A stretch of DNA of 8,529 bases from Bacteroidota bacterium (GTDB lineage Bacteria > Bacteroidota > Bacteroidia > NS11-12g > UBA9320): positions 1 to 8,529 of the forward strand of contig JAHEKB010000083.1 of assembly GCA_024638525.1 (NCBI GenBank), in the 5' to 3' direction. The notes under the pieces are model-generated. The model did not search any database, was not told where the DNA came from, and saw only the letters and a list, made by a program, of their open reading frames with translations. The first letter of the stretch is position 1; each line of letters starts with the position of its first letter. This document shows, in pieces, positions 1 to 6,208 of the stretch. The position numbers and the translations under genes were made by a program.

Positions 1-414
1 ACTGCTAATGACAACTATACTTCCACTATTGGCTTTAAGCATATAGGGCAAGACAGCCTTGGTCAAATGAACAGTTCCAAAGAAATTGACCTCCATGAGC
101 GTCCTGCCGACCTCATTTTGCGTTTCGATCACCACGCTTCTTTGACTTAAACCTGCATTATTGACCAATACATCAATTCTGCCGTTTTCTTCGATCACCT
201 GATCTACCACTGCTTGGATCTCATCTTCTTTGCTGATATCGAGCAACTGTATTTGAGTGTTGCACTCTTTGTTCTTGAGTTCATCAGCGACCTGTTCTAA
301 GCTATGTCTTGTTCTGCCGGAAAGAATCAGAGTATTGCCACTATTTGCATATTCATGTGCAATGGCTTTTCCTATTCCAGTCCCGGCTCCGGTAATCCAA
401 ATATTACGTCCCAT
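1..414 (-). CDS. Short-chain dehydrogenase/reductase, N-terminal part (cut by window edge)
   Basis: The first 138 residues of a classical NAD(P)-dependent SDR are visible. The protein opens MGRNIWITGAGTGIG, which holds the TGxxxGxG dinucleotide-binding motif at residues 8-15. NNAG, which stabilises the central sheet, is at 85-88 and is followed by LSQRS, a variant I associate with DHRS7/YqjQ-like SDRs. The visible part ends in GSIVVISS, whose last Ser (residue 138) aligns with the catalytic Ser. The YxxxK pair and the substrate loop lie outside the window, so the substrate cannot be inferred. The family is usually 250-270 residues, so roughly half is missing. The ATG follows the stop of the upstream phosphopantetheinyl transferase after a single base, so the two are very likely co-transcribed and translationally coupled. 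Family call is firm; function is unknown. Confidence 0.93.
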   Translation of the reverse strand, partial: MGRNIWITGAGTGIGKAIAHEYANSGNTLILSGRTRHSLEQVADELKNKECNTQIQLLDISKEDEIQAVVDQVIEENGRIDVLVNNAGLSQRSVVIETQNEVGRTLMEVNFFGTVHLTKAVLPYMLKANSGSIVVISS

Positions 415-415
415 A

Positions 416-1021
416 TCATTCTGTGTGAACTATCAGGTAATCATTTACATACCAATAGTGTAGATCAACTTTTTGGTGGTAGTCGTTTTTTGCAATTTCA
501 CCTTTTAAGAGTCCCTCTATCTTCAAAGGAGAATAATGAAGTTTCAAGTGTTTTTTAAAATCCAAAGCCTTTAGTCCATAATACTTGTACAATGCTTCTT
601 TGGCACACCAAACCATATACATGCCTTCTAGACCTTCTTTGAGGAATTCAGCTTCATCATCACGCACAAACTTTGAGACTATCGGTTTGATTCGTTCTGT
701 CAGGTGCTCCATGTCAAGACCGCAAGGTCGATCTCTTTTCAACATAAAGCCAGCAAAGCTTCCCGCATGTGTGATTGAGATTTCATGTTCCGCACTTTCA
801 AAATAAGGCTTGCCATATTCATCCTTTTCCAATAAATCAAAACCAGGACAAACAATGTTAGCCAATACACGAGCGGCAAGATTGTGTTTGCTCAACTTTT
901 GTAAATCTATACCTTTAATCCAGTTGTCAGGGACTTGCTCAAGAAGTTCATCAAAACTTTCTGTAATCTCCCAGAGTGCGACTATTCCGTGATTAATTTG
1001 TTTTTTTGAATGCAGTGGCAA
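416..1021 (-). CDS. 4'-phosphopantetheinyl transferase (Sfp/AcpT superfamily)
   Basis: A 201-residue enzyme predicted to move the 4'-phosphopantetheine arm of coenzyme A onto a conserved Ser of acyl- or peptidyl-carrier proteins in the cytoplasm. The superfamily signature is visible: EYGKPYF (68-74), the ISITHAG strand (81-87), CGLDMEH with metal-binding Asp103 and Glu105, and WCAKEALYKYYG (138-149) with the Lys141-Glu142 pair. The size fits the short Bacteroidota members. No ATG lies near the N-terminus; the start is taken as TTG (protein begins MPLHSKK), since MPL is, as I recall, a common beginning in Bacteroidota relatives. The gene lies directly upstream of the SDR (one-base gap) and diverges from the WD40 gene with only five bases between starts, so its promoter must lie inside that gene. 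Whether its target is the fatty-acid ACP or a secondary-metabolite carrier cannot be told. Confidence 0.93.
   Translation of the reverse strand: MPLHSKKQINHGIVALWEITESFDELLEQVPDNWIKGIDLQKLSKHNLAARVLANIVCPGFDLLEKDEYGKPYFESAEHEISITHAGSFAGFMLKRDRPCGLDMEHLTERIKPIVSKFVRDDEAEFLKEGLEGMYMVWCAKEALYKYYGLKALDFKKHLKLHYSPLKIEGLLKGEIAKNDYHQKVDLHYWYVNDYLIVHTE
887..917 (+). promoter_or_regulatory. Candidate promoter for the WD40-dcd unit, inside the PPTase gene
   Basis: TTTG (887-890), a 19-bp spacer, then TACCTTTA (910-917), seven of eight to TAnnTTTG if the final base is allowed to differ. This would give a leader of about 100 nt, antisense to the 5' part of the PPTase gene. The spacing is exactly that of the rplM promoter, but the match lies in coding sequence and could be chance. 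A closer but weaker box, TTAATTTG, sits at 993-1000 without a -33 partner. Confidence 0.3.
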
Positions 1022-1026
1022 ACCAA

Positions 1027-1893
1027 ATGGCTGTTAAGCTTGCAAAAGTAGCACAATTAAAGGGTCATAAAGACTCCATATATGATATAGATATCAGCGA
1101 AGACGGTAGTATTATTTATAGTGCTGGAGCCGATGGCTATGTGGTATGTTGGGATTGGCAGAACAGCAAGGATGGAAGGGTAGTGCTTTCTGCACAGAGG
1201 CCTTTGTATTCTGTTTACTTAAACCAGATCAATGACAGGCTCTATGCAGGAAGTCAAGATGGGCAGATTTATGAGGTAGACCTCTCGAAGAATGAATTAA
1301 TTTCAACTGTTCAAAGGCATAAAGGAGGTGTTTTTGGTTTCATTGAAATACAAGCTGAGGTTCATTCATTTGGTGAGGATGGTATCCTAGCCAATAGATT
1401 AAATAGTAAATCTATAAGTAATAAGAGTCTTCGCGTTGCCGTAAATACTGGCAATGGATATGCCATCGGAAGTAGCGATCATACAATTAAAATCCTAAAT
1501 GAGAATAAAGATCTGATTACAGAAATATCCGCGCACGAGAATTCTGTATTCGCCCTTTCTATGTCAGGCACTGATGTCTTGGCAAGCTCCGGTAGAGATG
1601 CCATGATAAAATTGTGGGATTTGAAAAGCTATCAAGCACTCAAGAGTGTAGCAGCCCATTCATTTCAAGTTACATCCCTCGCCTTCCAAAACGAGATATT
1701 ATTAAGCAGCAGCATGGATAAAAGCATAAGGATTTGGAACGATGATCTTGACTTGTTAAAGGTAGCAGATCCGCTGAGGGATCAAGGACATACCAATTGC
1801 GTAAATAAGGTAAAGTGGCTAAATCAGAGCATGTTTGTAAGTTCTTCGGATGACCGCAGTATTATCATTTGGGAAATTGAGAAGATTGGCTAA
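1027..1893 (+). CDS. WD40-repeat protein, seven-bladed beta-propeller
   Basis: A 288-residue protein that is WD40 repeats almost end to end, with no signal peptide, membrane segment or other domain. Seven repeats can be counted from GH/AH starts and WD-like ends: GHKDS...VVCWDW, an LYSVYL...YEVDL unit, RHKGGVF...LANRL, the degenerate unit ending KILNEN, AHENSVF...KLWDL, AHSFQVT...RIWND and GHTNCVN...IIWEI. Seven is a closed propeller, so the protein is probably complete and acts as a cytoplasmic interaction scaffold; the partner is unknown. The start chosen is the ATG at 1027 (MAVKLAKVAQLKGH). An in-frame TTG at 1006 would add seven residues and overlap the start of the divergent PPTase gene. 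dcd follows after nine bases, so the two form an operon. Similar small WD40 proteins occur in Bacteroidota; I know of no assigned role. Confidence 0.9.
   Translation: MAVKLAKVAQLKGHKDSIYDIDISEDGSIIYSAGADGYVVCWDWQNSKDGRVVLSAQRPLYSVYLNQINDRLYAGSQDGQIYEVDLSKNELISTVQRHKGGVFGFIEIQAEVHSFGEDGILANRLNSKSISNKSLRVAVNTGNGYAIGSSDHTIKILNENKDLITEISAHENSVFALSMSGTDVLASSGRDAMIKLWDLKSYQALKSVAAHSFQVTSLAFQNEILLSSSMDKSIRIWNDDLDLLKVADPLRDQGHTNCVNKVKWLNQSMFVSSSDDRSIIIWEIEKIG
1043..1050 (-). promoter_or_regulatory. Candidate -7 box for the PPTase-SDR unit, inside the WD40 gene
   Basis: On the minus strand this reads TACTTTTG, a perfect match to the Bacteroidota -7 consensus TAnnTTTG. A start about 6 bases downstream would give a leader of about 15 nt before the TTG codon. 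No TTTG is found at the expected -33 position (about 1070-1073), so the match rests on one box. It lies within the first codons of the WD40 gene. Confidence 0.38.
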
Positions 1894-1902
1894 CATTGAA
1901 GG

Positions 1903-2439
1903 GTGATTCTAAGCGATAAACGCATACTGGAAGAAATTGACAAAGGAACGATTCTCATTGAGCCTTTTGAACGCAATAATCTGGGAACAAATAGTTATGA
2001 TGTTCACCTTGGCAAGCATCTAGCCTGCTATTCTAATAGAGTGCTTGACGCACAGCAACACAATAAAATTGAACATTTTGAAATTCCATTGGACGGTTAT
2101 GTCTTGCAACCCGGTGTACTCTATCTAGGGGTTACAGAAGAATATACCGAAACTCATGCCCATGTGCCCTTTCTCGAAGGGAAATCAAGCACAGGACGCT
2201 TGGGTATCGATATCCATGCCACTGCGGGCAAAGGAGATGTAGGGTTTTGCAACACGTGGACTCTTGAAATCTCTGCTACTCAACCAGTAAGAGTTTATCG
2301 TGGTATGCCCATAGGACAATTAATCTATTTCAATGTCGAAGGAGAAATTGAGACCATCTACAGTGCAAAGAAAAGTGCGAAGTACAATACGAGGACGATT
2401 AAGCCTGTGGAGTCCATGATGTGGAAGAACAAGTTTTGA
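1903..2439 (+). CDS. dcd: dCTP deaminase
   Basis: 178 residues, full length for the Bacteroidota form. The enzyme deaminates dCTP to dUTP (some homologues go on to dUMP), feeding dTTP synthesis in the cytoplasm as a trimer. Family landmarks are the opening MILSDKRILEEI, LGTNSYDVHLG (27-37), EGKSSTGRLG (92-101) with the active-site Ser and Arg, TLEIS (120-124) whose Glu122 is the expected catalytic general base, GMPIGQLIYF (134-143), and the nucleotide-closing C-terminus with KYNTR and the ending MMWKNKF. The start is GTG; nothing upstream is better, and the MILSDKR beginning is conserved. The gene starts nine bases after the WD40 stop, so it is co-transcribed. It is the housekeeping type; no kinase, nuclease or effector domain suggests the phage-defence variant. 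It could be a bifunctional Dcd/Dut, which sequence reading alone does not settle. Confidence 0.97.
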   Translation: MILSDKRILEEIDKGTILIEPFERNNLGTNSYDVHLGKHLACYSNRVLDAQQHNKIEHFEIPLDGYVLQPGVLYLGVTEEYTETHAHVPFLEGKSSTGRLGIDIHATAGKGDVGFCNTWTLEISATQPVRVYRGMPIGQLIYFNVEGEIETIYSAKKSAKYNTRTIKPVESMMWKNKF

Positions 2440-2474
2440 GTTCATATTCGACTGCTGTGTTGAGCCAGTTCTCA

Positions 2475-2489
2475 TGTAGCGATGCTACA
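2475..2489. repeat. Perfect 6-bp hairpin TGTAGC-GAT-GCTACA
   Basis: Two perfect six-base arms around a three-base loop, 36 bases after the dcd stop. It could form at the 3' end of the dcd transcript, but the following bases are CTTGGAAC rather than a T-run, so it is not a standard terminator. Confidence 0.6.
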
Positions 2490-2516
2490 CTTGGAACAGA
2501 CTTGCCTTGCTCTCAA

Positions 2517-2620
2517 AAGAAATAATTTCAAAATTTCGCTATCAATACATCTTCATGGTTCTACAATTCTTTGTTTATCCTAGCTTAATCTGAAATTCCT
2601 TACGCTAGAAATTATTCCTT
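2517..2620. repeat. Nested inverted repeats, possible structured RNA or repeat unit
   Basis: The outer arms AATAATTTC (2521-2529) and GAAATTATT (2608-2616) are perfect over 9 bp and extend by three more pairs after one mismatch. Inside, CTAGCTTAA (2580-2588) pairs with TTACGCTAG (2600-2608) at 8 of 9 positions around an 11-base loop. The two stems abut, sharing base 2608. AT-rich pairing makes chance formation possible. Confidence 0.4.
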
Positions 2621-2665
2621 CCACCTCACTGCGATCAAAGCACGAATAGTCTAAAATGCAATTTC

Positions 2666-2679
2666 CACAGCTTGCTGTG
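2666..2679. repeat. Perfect hairpin CACAGC-TT-GCTGTG
   Basis: Six-base perfect arms with two unpaired bases (or five-base arms with a CTTG loop). It is not followed by a T-run on either strand. It is the third compact hairpin in the same gap. Confidence 0.55.
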
Positions 2680-2787
2680 AGCTTGAAGTAAATTATTCAT
2701 ATTGGTACTACGCTGAATAAGGTAAATGTCTCTTTGGCCTTATTTTCATTATCAGAATTAAGAGAAGATGCCTGTTTCTGATATTTT

Positions 2788-2799
2788 TCCCCCGGGGGA
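2788..2799. repeat. 12-bp GC palindrome TCCCCCGGGGGA
   Basis: A perfect palindrome with ten consecutive G/C bases in an AT-rich setting, preceded by TTTT and followed by ATTTGGGGAACC. TTCCCC (2787-2792) could pair instead with GGGGAA (2803-2808). With no loop it cannot form a normal transcript hairpin unless it opens or uses that alternative pairing. Confidence 0.6.
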
Positions 2800-2887
2800 T
2801 TTGGGGAACCACTTTAGACGGAATAAATTCCAGATCGAATGCAGCTATTTCAACAGCACAAGCAAAGTGATGTAAAATTATTGAAGA

Positions 2888-2899
2888 TCCTGATCAGGA
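2888..2899. repeat. 12-bp palindrome TCCTGATCAGGA across the pyrH stop codon
   Basis: Perfect palindrome whose centre is next to the pyrH stop codon (2894-2896) and which includes its last sense codon. There is no T-run beyond it on the minus strand. It may be coincidental or a protein-binding palindrome. Confidence 0.45.
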
Positions 2900-3601
2900 A
2901 ACCAAAGTTCCCACTTTATTGCCTTTGATAAGATCAACAAGATTTCCTTTCTTATTCATATCAAAGACCACGATGGGAAGATGGTTCTCTTGACAGAGGG
3001 TGAAAGCAGTCATATCCATGACCTTTAAATTTCTCCGAATCACATCTGTGAAGCTAATTTCATCAAATTTTTCAGCCGAGTTGTCTTTTTCAGGATCAGC
3101 GGTGTAGATGCCATCAACCCTGGTACCTTTCAATATCGCATCTGCTTCAATCTCCACGGCCCTTAAACTGGCTGCCGTATCGGTTGTAAAATAAGGGTTA
3201 CCTGTTCCGGCGCCAAAGATGACTACCCTGCCTTTTTCCAAGTGGCGGATGGCCCGTCTTCGAATGAAAGGCTCAGCGACTTGTTCCATTTTTATAGCGC
3301 TAAGCAGTCGGGTATAGATGCCCGCATCTTCCAAAGCACCTTGAAGTGCCATGGCGTTAATCACGGTAGCCAGCATGCCCATATAGTCTGCATTAGCTCT
3401 GTCTTTCATTCCACCTTCTACTGCTGAAACTCCTCTAAATATATTTCCGCCGCCAATAACTATTGCCACCTCTATTCCAAGTTCGTGTATGTCTTTGATT
3501 TCTTTAGCGTAGTTGGCCAAGACCTGATTGTCAATTCCAAATTCTTTTTGACCAAGCAGTGCCTCTCCACTGAGTTTGAGAAGTATGCGTTTGTATTTCA
3601 T
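2894..3601 (-). CDS. pyrH: UMP kinase (bacterial hexameric type)
   Basis: 235 residues, normal length. It phosphorylates UMP to UDP with ATP, a committed step in pyrimidine nucleotide supply; the family forms cytoplasmic hexamers activated by GTP and inhibited by UTP. It belongs to the amino-acid-kinase fold. KLSGEAL (9-15) holds the phosphate-binding Lys, IGGGNIFRG (49-57) is the glycine-rich loop, DRANADYMGM (67-76) is in the UMP region, TGNPYFTTDTAA (133-144) contacts UMP, and GTRVDGIYTADP (159-170) is the ATP-side loop. ATG start. It lies downstream of tsf in the same direction but is separated from it by a strong terminator, so it is probably a separate transcript. In many bacteria frr follows pyrH; here the non-coding gap and convergent dcd follow instead. 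Confidence 0.98.
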   Translation of the reverse strand: MKYKRILLKLSGEALLGQKEFGIDNQVLANYAKEIKDIHELGIEVAIVIGGGNIFRGVSAVEGGMKDRANADYMGMLATVINAMALQGALEDAGIYTRLLSAIKMEQVAEPFIRRRAIRHLEKGRVVIFGAGTGNPYFTTDTAASLRAVEIEADAILKGTRVDGIYTADPEKDNSAEKFDEISFTDVIRRNLKVMDMTAFTLCQENHLPIVVFDMNKKGNLVDLIKGNKVGTLVS

Positions 3602-3632
3602 GGGTTCAGATATGCCTTGTTAGAATTGAAGT

Positions 3633-3640
3633 CAAAAATA
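3633..3640 (-). promoter_or_regulatory. Candidate -7 box of the pyrH promoter
   Basis: On the minus strand this reads TATTTTTG, a perfect match to TAnnTTTG, 31 bases before the pyrH ATG, giving a predicted leader of about 25 nt. The expected -33 site (around 3660-3663) reads GAAC rather than TTTG. The position, between the tsf terminator and pyrH, is where a promoter is needed. Confidence 0.45.
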
Positions 3641-3682
3641 GGATATCAGCTCATATATTGTTCACGGGAGTAAATAATGAGC

Positions 3683-3711
3683 AAAAAAAAGGAGGCCCTA
3701 AGCCTCCTTTT
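3683..3711 (-). terminator. Rho-independent terminator of the rplM-rpsI-rpsB-tsf operon
   Basis: On the minus strand a 10-bp perfect stem, AAAAGGAGGC paired with GCCTCCTTTT (3711-3702 and 3696-3687), closes a five-base loop. The RNA continues into a run of eight U (complement of A 3683-3690). It begins 17 bases after the tsf stop, the standard layout for an intrinsic terminator. Confidence 0.93.
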
Positions 3712-3727
3712 AACTCAATGTTTTTAA

Positions 3728-4558
3728 TTAGGTGCCCAATTGAACCCGTGAGAAATTGGTCACTGCCAATTCTGCATTGGTGTCTCTTAAGAACTGCCCA
3801 ACTGTTTTAGACGTGTCTTTTACGAATGCTTGGTGGACCAAAGTGTTTTCTTTATAAAACTTCTGGAGTTTACCTTGAGCGATCTTGTCCAAGATTTGCT
3901 CTGGCTTACCTTCTGCTTTTGCCTGCTCGCGTCCGATTTCCAGTTCTTTGTTCTTCACTTCTTCTGATACGGCACTTTCATCTACAGCAATGGGATTCAT
4001 AGCTGCAATCTGCATGGCTACGTCCTTCCCAGCCTCCAAAGAAGCGTTGTCTCCCTGTGTCAATCCAACAAGTACTCCAATTCTGAAGTTAGCGTGATTA
4101 TAAGCAGCCACACCTTCTGCATTCAATGAAGCATAATTAGAGATGTCAATTTTTTCTCCGATGACTGCTGTTTTTTCAATTAGAGTGTCTGCAATGCTCT
4201 TGCCATTATACTCCATAGATTTTAACGCATCGAGATCTGCAGGCTTGTTGTTAAGAGCAAAATTTGCTATGTCCTTAGCAAATGCGATGAAGTCGTCATT
4301 TTTAGCAACAAAGTCCGTTTCGCAATTAATTTCTACTATAACTCCAAAACTGTTGTCATCATTTGACACTGCAATAGCTAGTCCTTCCGCAGCTTCTCGA
4401 TCTGCGCGTTTGGCTGCTTTAGCTGCACCTTTCTTGCGAAGGATATCGATGGCTGCTTCCATGTCACCATTGCTTTCTTGCAAGGCCTTTTTGCATTCCA
4501 TCATTCCTGCACCTGTAGCTTTTCTTAGTTCATTAACTGCTGATGCTGTAATGTTCAT
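3728..4558 (-). CDS. tsf: Translation elongation factor Ts
   Basis: 276 residues, normal length. It is the guanine nucleotide exchange factor that recycles EF-Tu from its GDP form in the cytoplasm. The N-terminal UBA-like domain (about 1-55) carries KATGAGMMECKKAL (13-26), and NCETDFVAKND (78-88) contains the TDFV element that disrupts the Mg site of EF-Tu. The rest is the two-part dimerisation/core domain, ending in LRDTNAELAVTNFSRVQLG. ATG start 26 bases after the rpsB stop, with no visible Shine-Dalgarno sequence, as is common in Bacteroidota. It is the last gene of the ribosomal operon, followed by the terminator. Confidence 0.98.
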   Translation of the reverse strand: MNITASAVNELRKATGAGMMECKKALQESNGDMEAAIDILRKKGAAKAAKRADREAAEGLAIAVSNDDNSFGVIVEINCETDFVAKNDDFIAFAKDIANFALNNKPADLDALKSMEYNGKSIADTLIEKTAVIGEKIDISNYASLNAEGVAAYNHANFRIGVLVGLTQGDNASLEAGKDVAMQIAAMNPIAVDESAVSEEVKNKELEIGREQAKAEGKPEQILDKIAQGKLQKFYKENTLVHQAFVKDTSKTVGQFLRDTNAELAVTNFSRVQLGT

Positions 4559-4584
4559 AGGTATATGTATTAAGATGTTTAGAT

Positions 4585-5331
4585 TTAAGCTTCAGCTTTA
4601 TCAGCTTCTTTCTTTTCCTGCTCTTTCTTGGCAGTTTCTTTCTGCTTTCTTCTTTCCTCGAGCCCTTCAGCAATAGCATCAGTGAACTCTTTACAAAGCA
4701 CAGCAATTGACTTAGCAGAATCATCATTCCCAGGGATGGCATAATCAACCTTTGTGGGATCTGAATTGGTATCGACGATGGCAAAAATTGGAATATTTAA
4801 TTTTTGAGCTTCTTTAACCGCAATGTGTTCACGTTTGATGTCAATAATGAACAAGGCAGCTGGTAAGCGATTCAACTCTTCGATTCCTCCGAGAACTCTG
4901 TAGAGCTTTTCTTGCTCACGGCTTTTCATGAGACGCTCCTTTTTGTTCATATTATCGAAAGTTCCATCAGACTTCATCTTTTCGATGTTCTGCATTTTTT
5001 TGATGGATTTTCTTACCGTTGAGAAATTGGTAATCATTCCGCCCAACCAACGCTGCGTGACATATGGCATGTTGACTCTTTTAGCATGCTCTTCAACTAT
5101 TTCCTTAGCCTGCTTTTTCGTAGCAACATACATTACCTTTCTTCCCGTGCGAACAATATTTTGGATGGCTGCTTTAGCATCCTCAAGTTTGCTTTGGGTT
5201 TTTTGAAGGTCTATGATGTGAATTCCATTCTGCTCCATAAAGATGTAAGGAGCCATTTTTGGATTCCACTTGCTGGTTAGGTGTCCAAAGTGTACACCTG
5301 CTTCTAATAATTCTTCTGTTGTAACTGCCAT
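4585..5331 (-). CDS. rpsB: 30S ribosomal protein uS2
   Basis: 248 residues. S2 binds late to the 30S subunit between head and body and contacts S1 in bacteria that have it. Visible signatures are the start MAVTTEELLEAGVHFGHLT, WNPKMAPYIF (22-31), GIHIIDLQKT (36-45), RWLGGMITNF (94-103), and PIFAIVDTNSDP (181-192) followed by IPGNDDSAKSI (199-209). The last 25 residues are a low-complexity Lys/Glu/Ala tail, a common S2 extension in this phylum. ATG start ten bases after rpsI. A shorter overlapping frame over its 3' end, read on the same strand, is not a separate gene. Confidence 0.98.
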   Translation of the reverse strand: MAVTTEELLEAGVHFGHLTSKWNPKMAPYIFMEQNGIHIIDLQKTQSKLEDAKAAIQNIVRTGRKVMYVATKKQAKEIVEEHAKRVNMPYVTQRWLGGMITNFSTVRKSIKKMQNIEKMKSDGTFDNMNKKERLMKSREQEKLYRVLGGIEELNRLPAALFIIDIKREHIAVKEAQKLNIPIFAIVDTNSDPTKVDYAIPGNDDSAKSIAVLCKEFTDAIAEGLEERRKQKETAKKEQEKKEADKAEA

Positions 5332-5341
5332 TATAGCTAAA

Positions 5342-5731
5342 TTAACGCTTACTGAATTGTGTTTTCTTTCTCGCTTTTGGTTGACCGTACTTCTTTCTTT
5401 CCACCATGCGTGGGTCTCTGGTCAACAAGCTTTTGGTCTTAAGCAATGGACGATTGGTTTCGTCATCAATTTGAACTAAGGCTCTAGCAATGGCTAATTT
5501 GATAGCATCAGCTTGGCCCGTAATTCCCCCACCACTTACATTGACATTAATGTCATATTTACCTTCTTGTCCGCAAACTTCTAATGGAAGATTTACTGCA
5601 TACAGCGCTTCTGGAGTAGAGAAATAATCATTGACGTCTTTCTTATTGACGGTGATTTTTCCTTTTCCTTCGCTCAAGTAAATGCGAGCTACGGATGACT
5701 TTCTTCTTCCTATTGTATTGATCACTTCCAT
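5342..5731 (-). CDS. rpsI: 30S ribosomal protein uS9
   Basis: 129 residues, normal length. S9 sits in the head of the 30S subunit and its C-terminal Arg contacts P-site tRNA. The signature NTIGRRKSSVARIYL (5-19), the GGGITGQADAIKLAIARAL block (67-85), and the basic tail RDPRMVERKKYGQPKARKK ending FSKR are all present. ATG start. The rplM stop ends one base before this start (TAA-T-ATG on the minus strand), so translation is probably coupled, fitting equal production of L13 and S9. Confidence 0.98.
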   Translation of the reverse strand: MEVINTIGRRKSSVARIYLSEGKGKITVNKKDVNDYFSTPEALYAVNLPLEVCGQEGKYDINVNVSGGGITGQADAIKLAIARALVQIDDETNRPLLKTKSLLTRDPRMVERKKYGQPKARKKTQFSKR

Positions 5732-5732
5732 A

Positions 5733-6176
5733 TTAAATGTCTAATTTTTCTGGCTTCTGAGCGGCATGTGGGTGCTCGCTTCCTGCATAAACGTAAAGAT
5801 TAGTAAAGATTTGTCTTCCCAATCTATTTTTAGGTAACATACCTCTGACCGCACGTTCAATGAGATCCTGAGGTTTCTTGGCCAAGAGGTCTTTAGCCAA
5901 TGTTACTTTTCGACCACCTGGATACCCACTGAAGTTTTGATACTCCTTTGCTTCCATTTTGTTGCCGCTGAGATTAACCTTCTCTGCATTGATCACAATG
6001 ACATAGTCACCACAGTCAACATGGGGTGTGAAATTGGTCTTGTTCTTGCCTCTGAGCACCTTAGCGATCTCAGAACAAAAGCGACCGAGGGTCTTTCCTT
6101 CGGCATCGGCGATCAACCATTTCTTGTCAACGGTTGTGATATTGGCCGATAATGTTTTATATGATAATGTGTCCAC
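5733..6176 (-). CDS. rplM: 50S ribosomal protein uL13
   Basis: 147 residues, normal length. L13 is an early 23S rRNA-binding protein of the large subunit. The start MDTLSYKT and KKWLIADAEGKTLGR (18-32) are typical of Bacteroidota L13. LRGKNKTNFTPHVDCGDYV (41-59), the YPGG element (85-88) and RGMLPKNRLGR (111-121) complete the family pattern. The initiation codon is GTG; the conserved MDTLSYKT beginning makes this start secure, and no in-frame ATG lies upstream in a sensible position. First gene of the four-gene operon, with a strong promoter 33-63 bases upstream. Confidence 0.98.
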   Translation of the reverse strand: MDTLSYKTLSANITTVDKKWLIADAEGKTLGRFCSEIAKVLRGKNKTNFTPHVDCGDYVIVINAEKVNLSGNKMEAKEYQNFSGYPGGRKVTLAKDLLAKKPQDLIERAVRGMLPKNRLGRQIFTNLYVYAGSEHPHAAQKPEKLDI

Positions 6177-6208
6177 TATTGAAATTTTCTATTCTAAAAA
6201 ATGGGCTG

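Larger units (their letters stand above)
2440..2893. other. 454-bp non-coding gap with several small inverted repeats
   Basis: No convincing gene, tRNA or rRNA is seen on either strand between the convergent ends of dcd and pyrH. It is unusually long for this otherwise tightly packed window. It contains at least four short inverted repeats (listed separately) but no hairpin followed by a T-run, so no clear intrinsic terminator for either gene. It could be a decayed gene, a dispersed repeat or a small-RNA locus; the sequence does not decide between these. Confidence 0.6.

Noticed and set aside
1903..2439. dCTP deaminase as an anti-phage defence gene
   Set aside because: Defence-type dCTP deaminases carry extra domains or lie in defence islands. 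This one is a plain 178-residue housekeeping Dcd with no defence neighbours.
2475..2489. Hairpin after dcd as an intrinsic terminator
   Set aside because: The stem is only 6 bp and is followed by CTTGGAAC rather than a T-run.
3605..3638. A pyrH promoter with TTTTTG as the -33 box and TATCTGAA as the -7 box
   Set aside because: The -7 match is poor and the transcription start would fall inside the pyrH start codon. Reading TATTTTTG itself as the -7 box gives a sensible leader.
3687..3696. AAAAGGAGGC as a strong ribosome binding site on the plus strand
   Set aside because: No plus-strand gene starts downstream; the sequence is one arm of the tsf terminator hairpin.
4533..4784. An 83-codon Lys-rich frame on the minus strand overlapping the 3' end of rpsB and the rpsB-tsf gap
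   Set aside because: It is an alternate-frame reading of the rpsB Lys/Glu tail, with no family resemblance and no start signal.
6177..6203. An L13 autoregulatory leader RNA upstream of rplM
   Set aside because: The strong promoter places the 5' end about 26 nt before the GTG, too short for a structured ribosomal leader.
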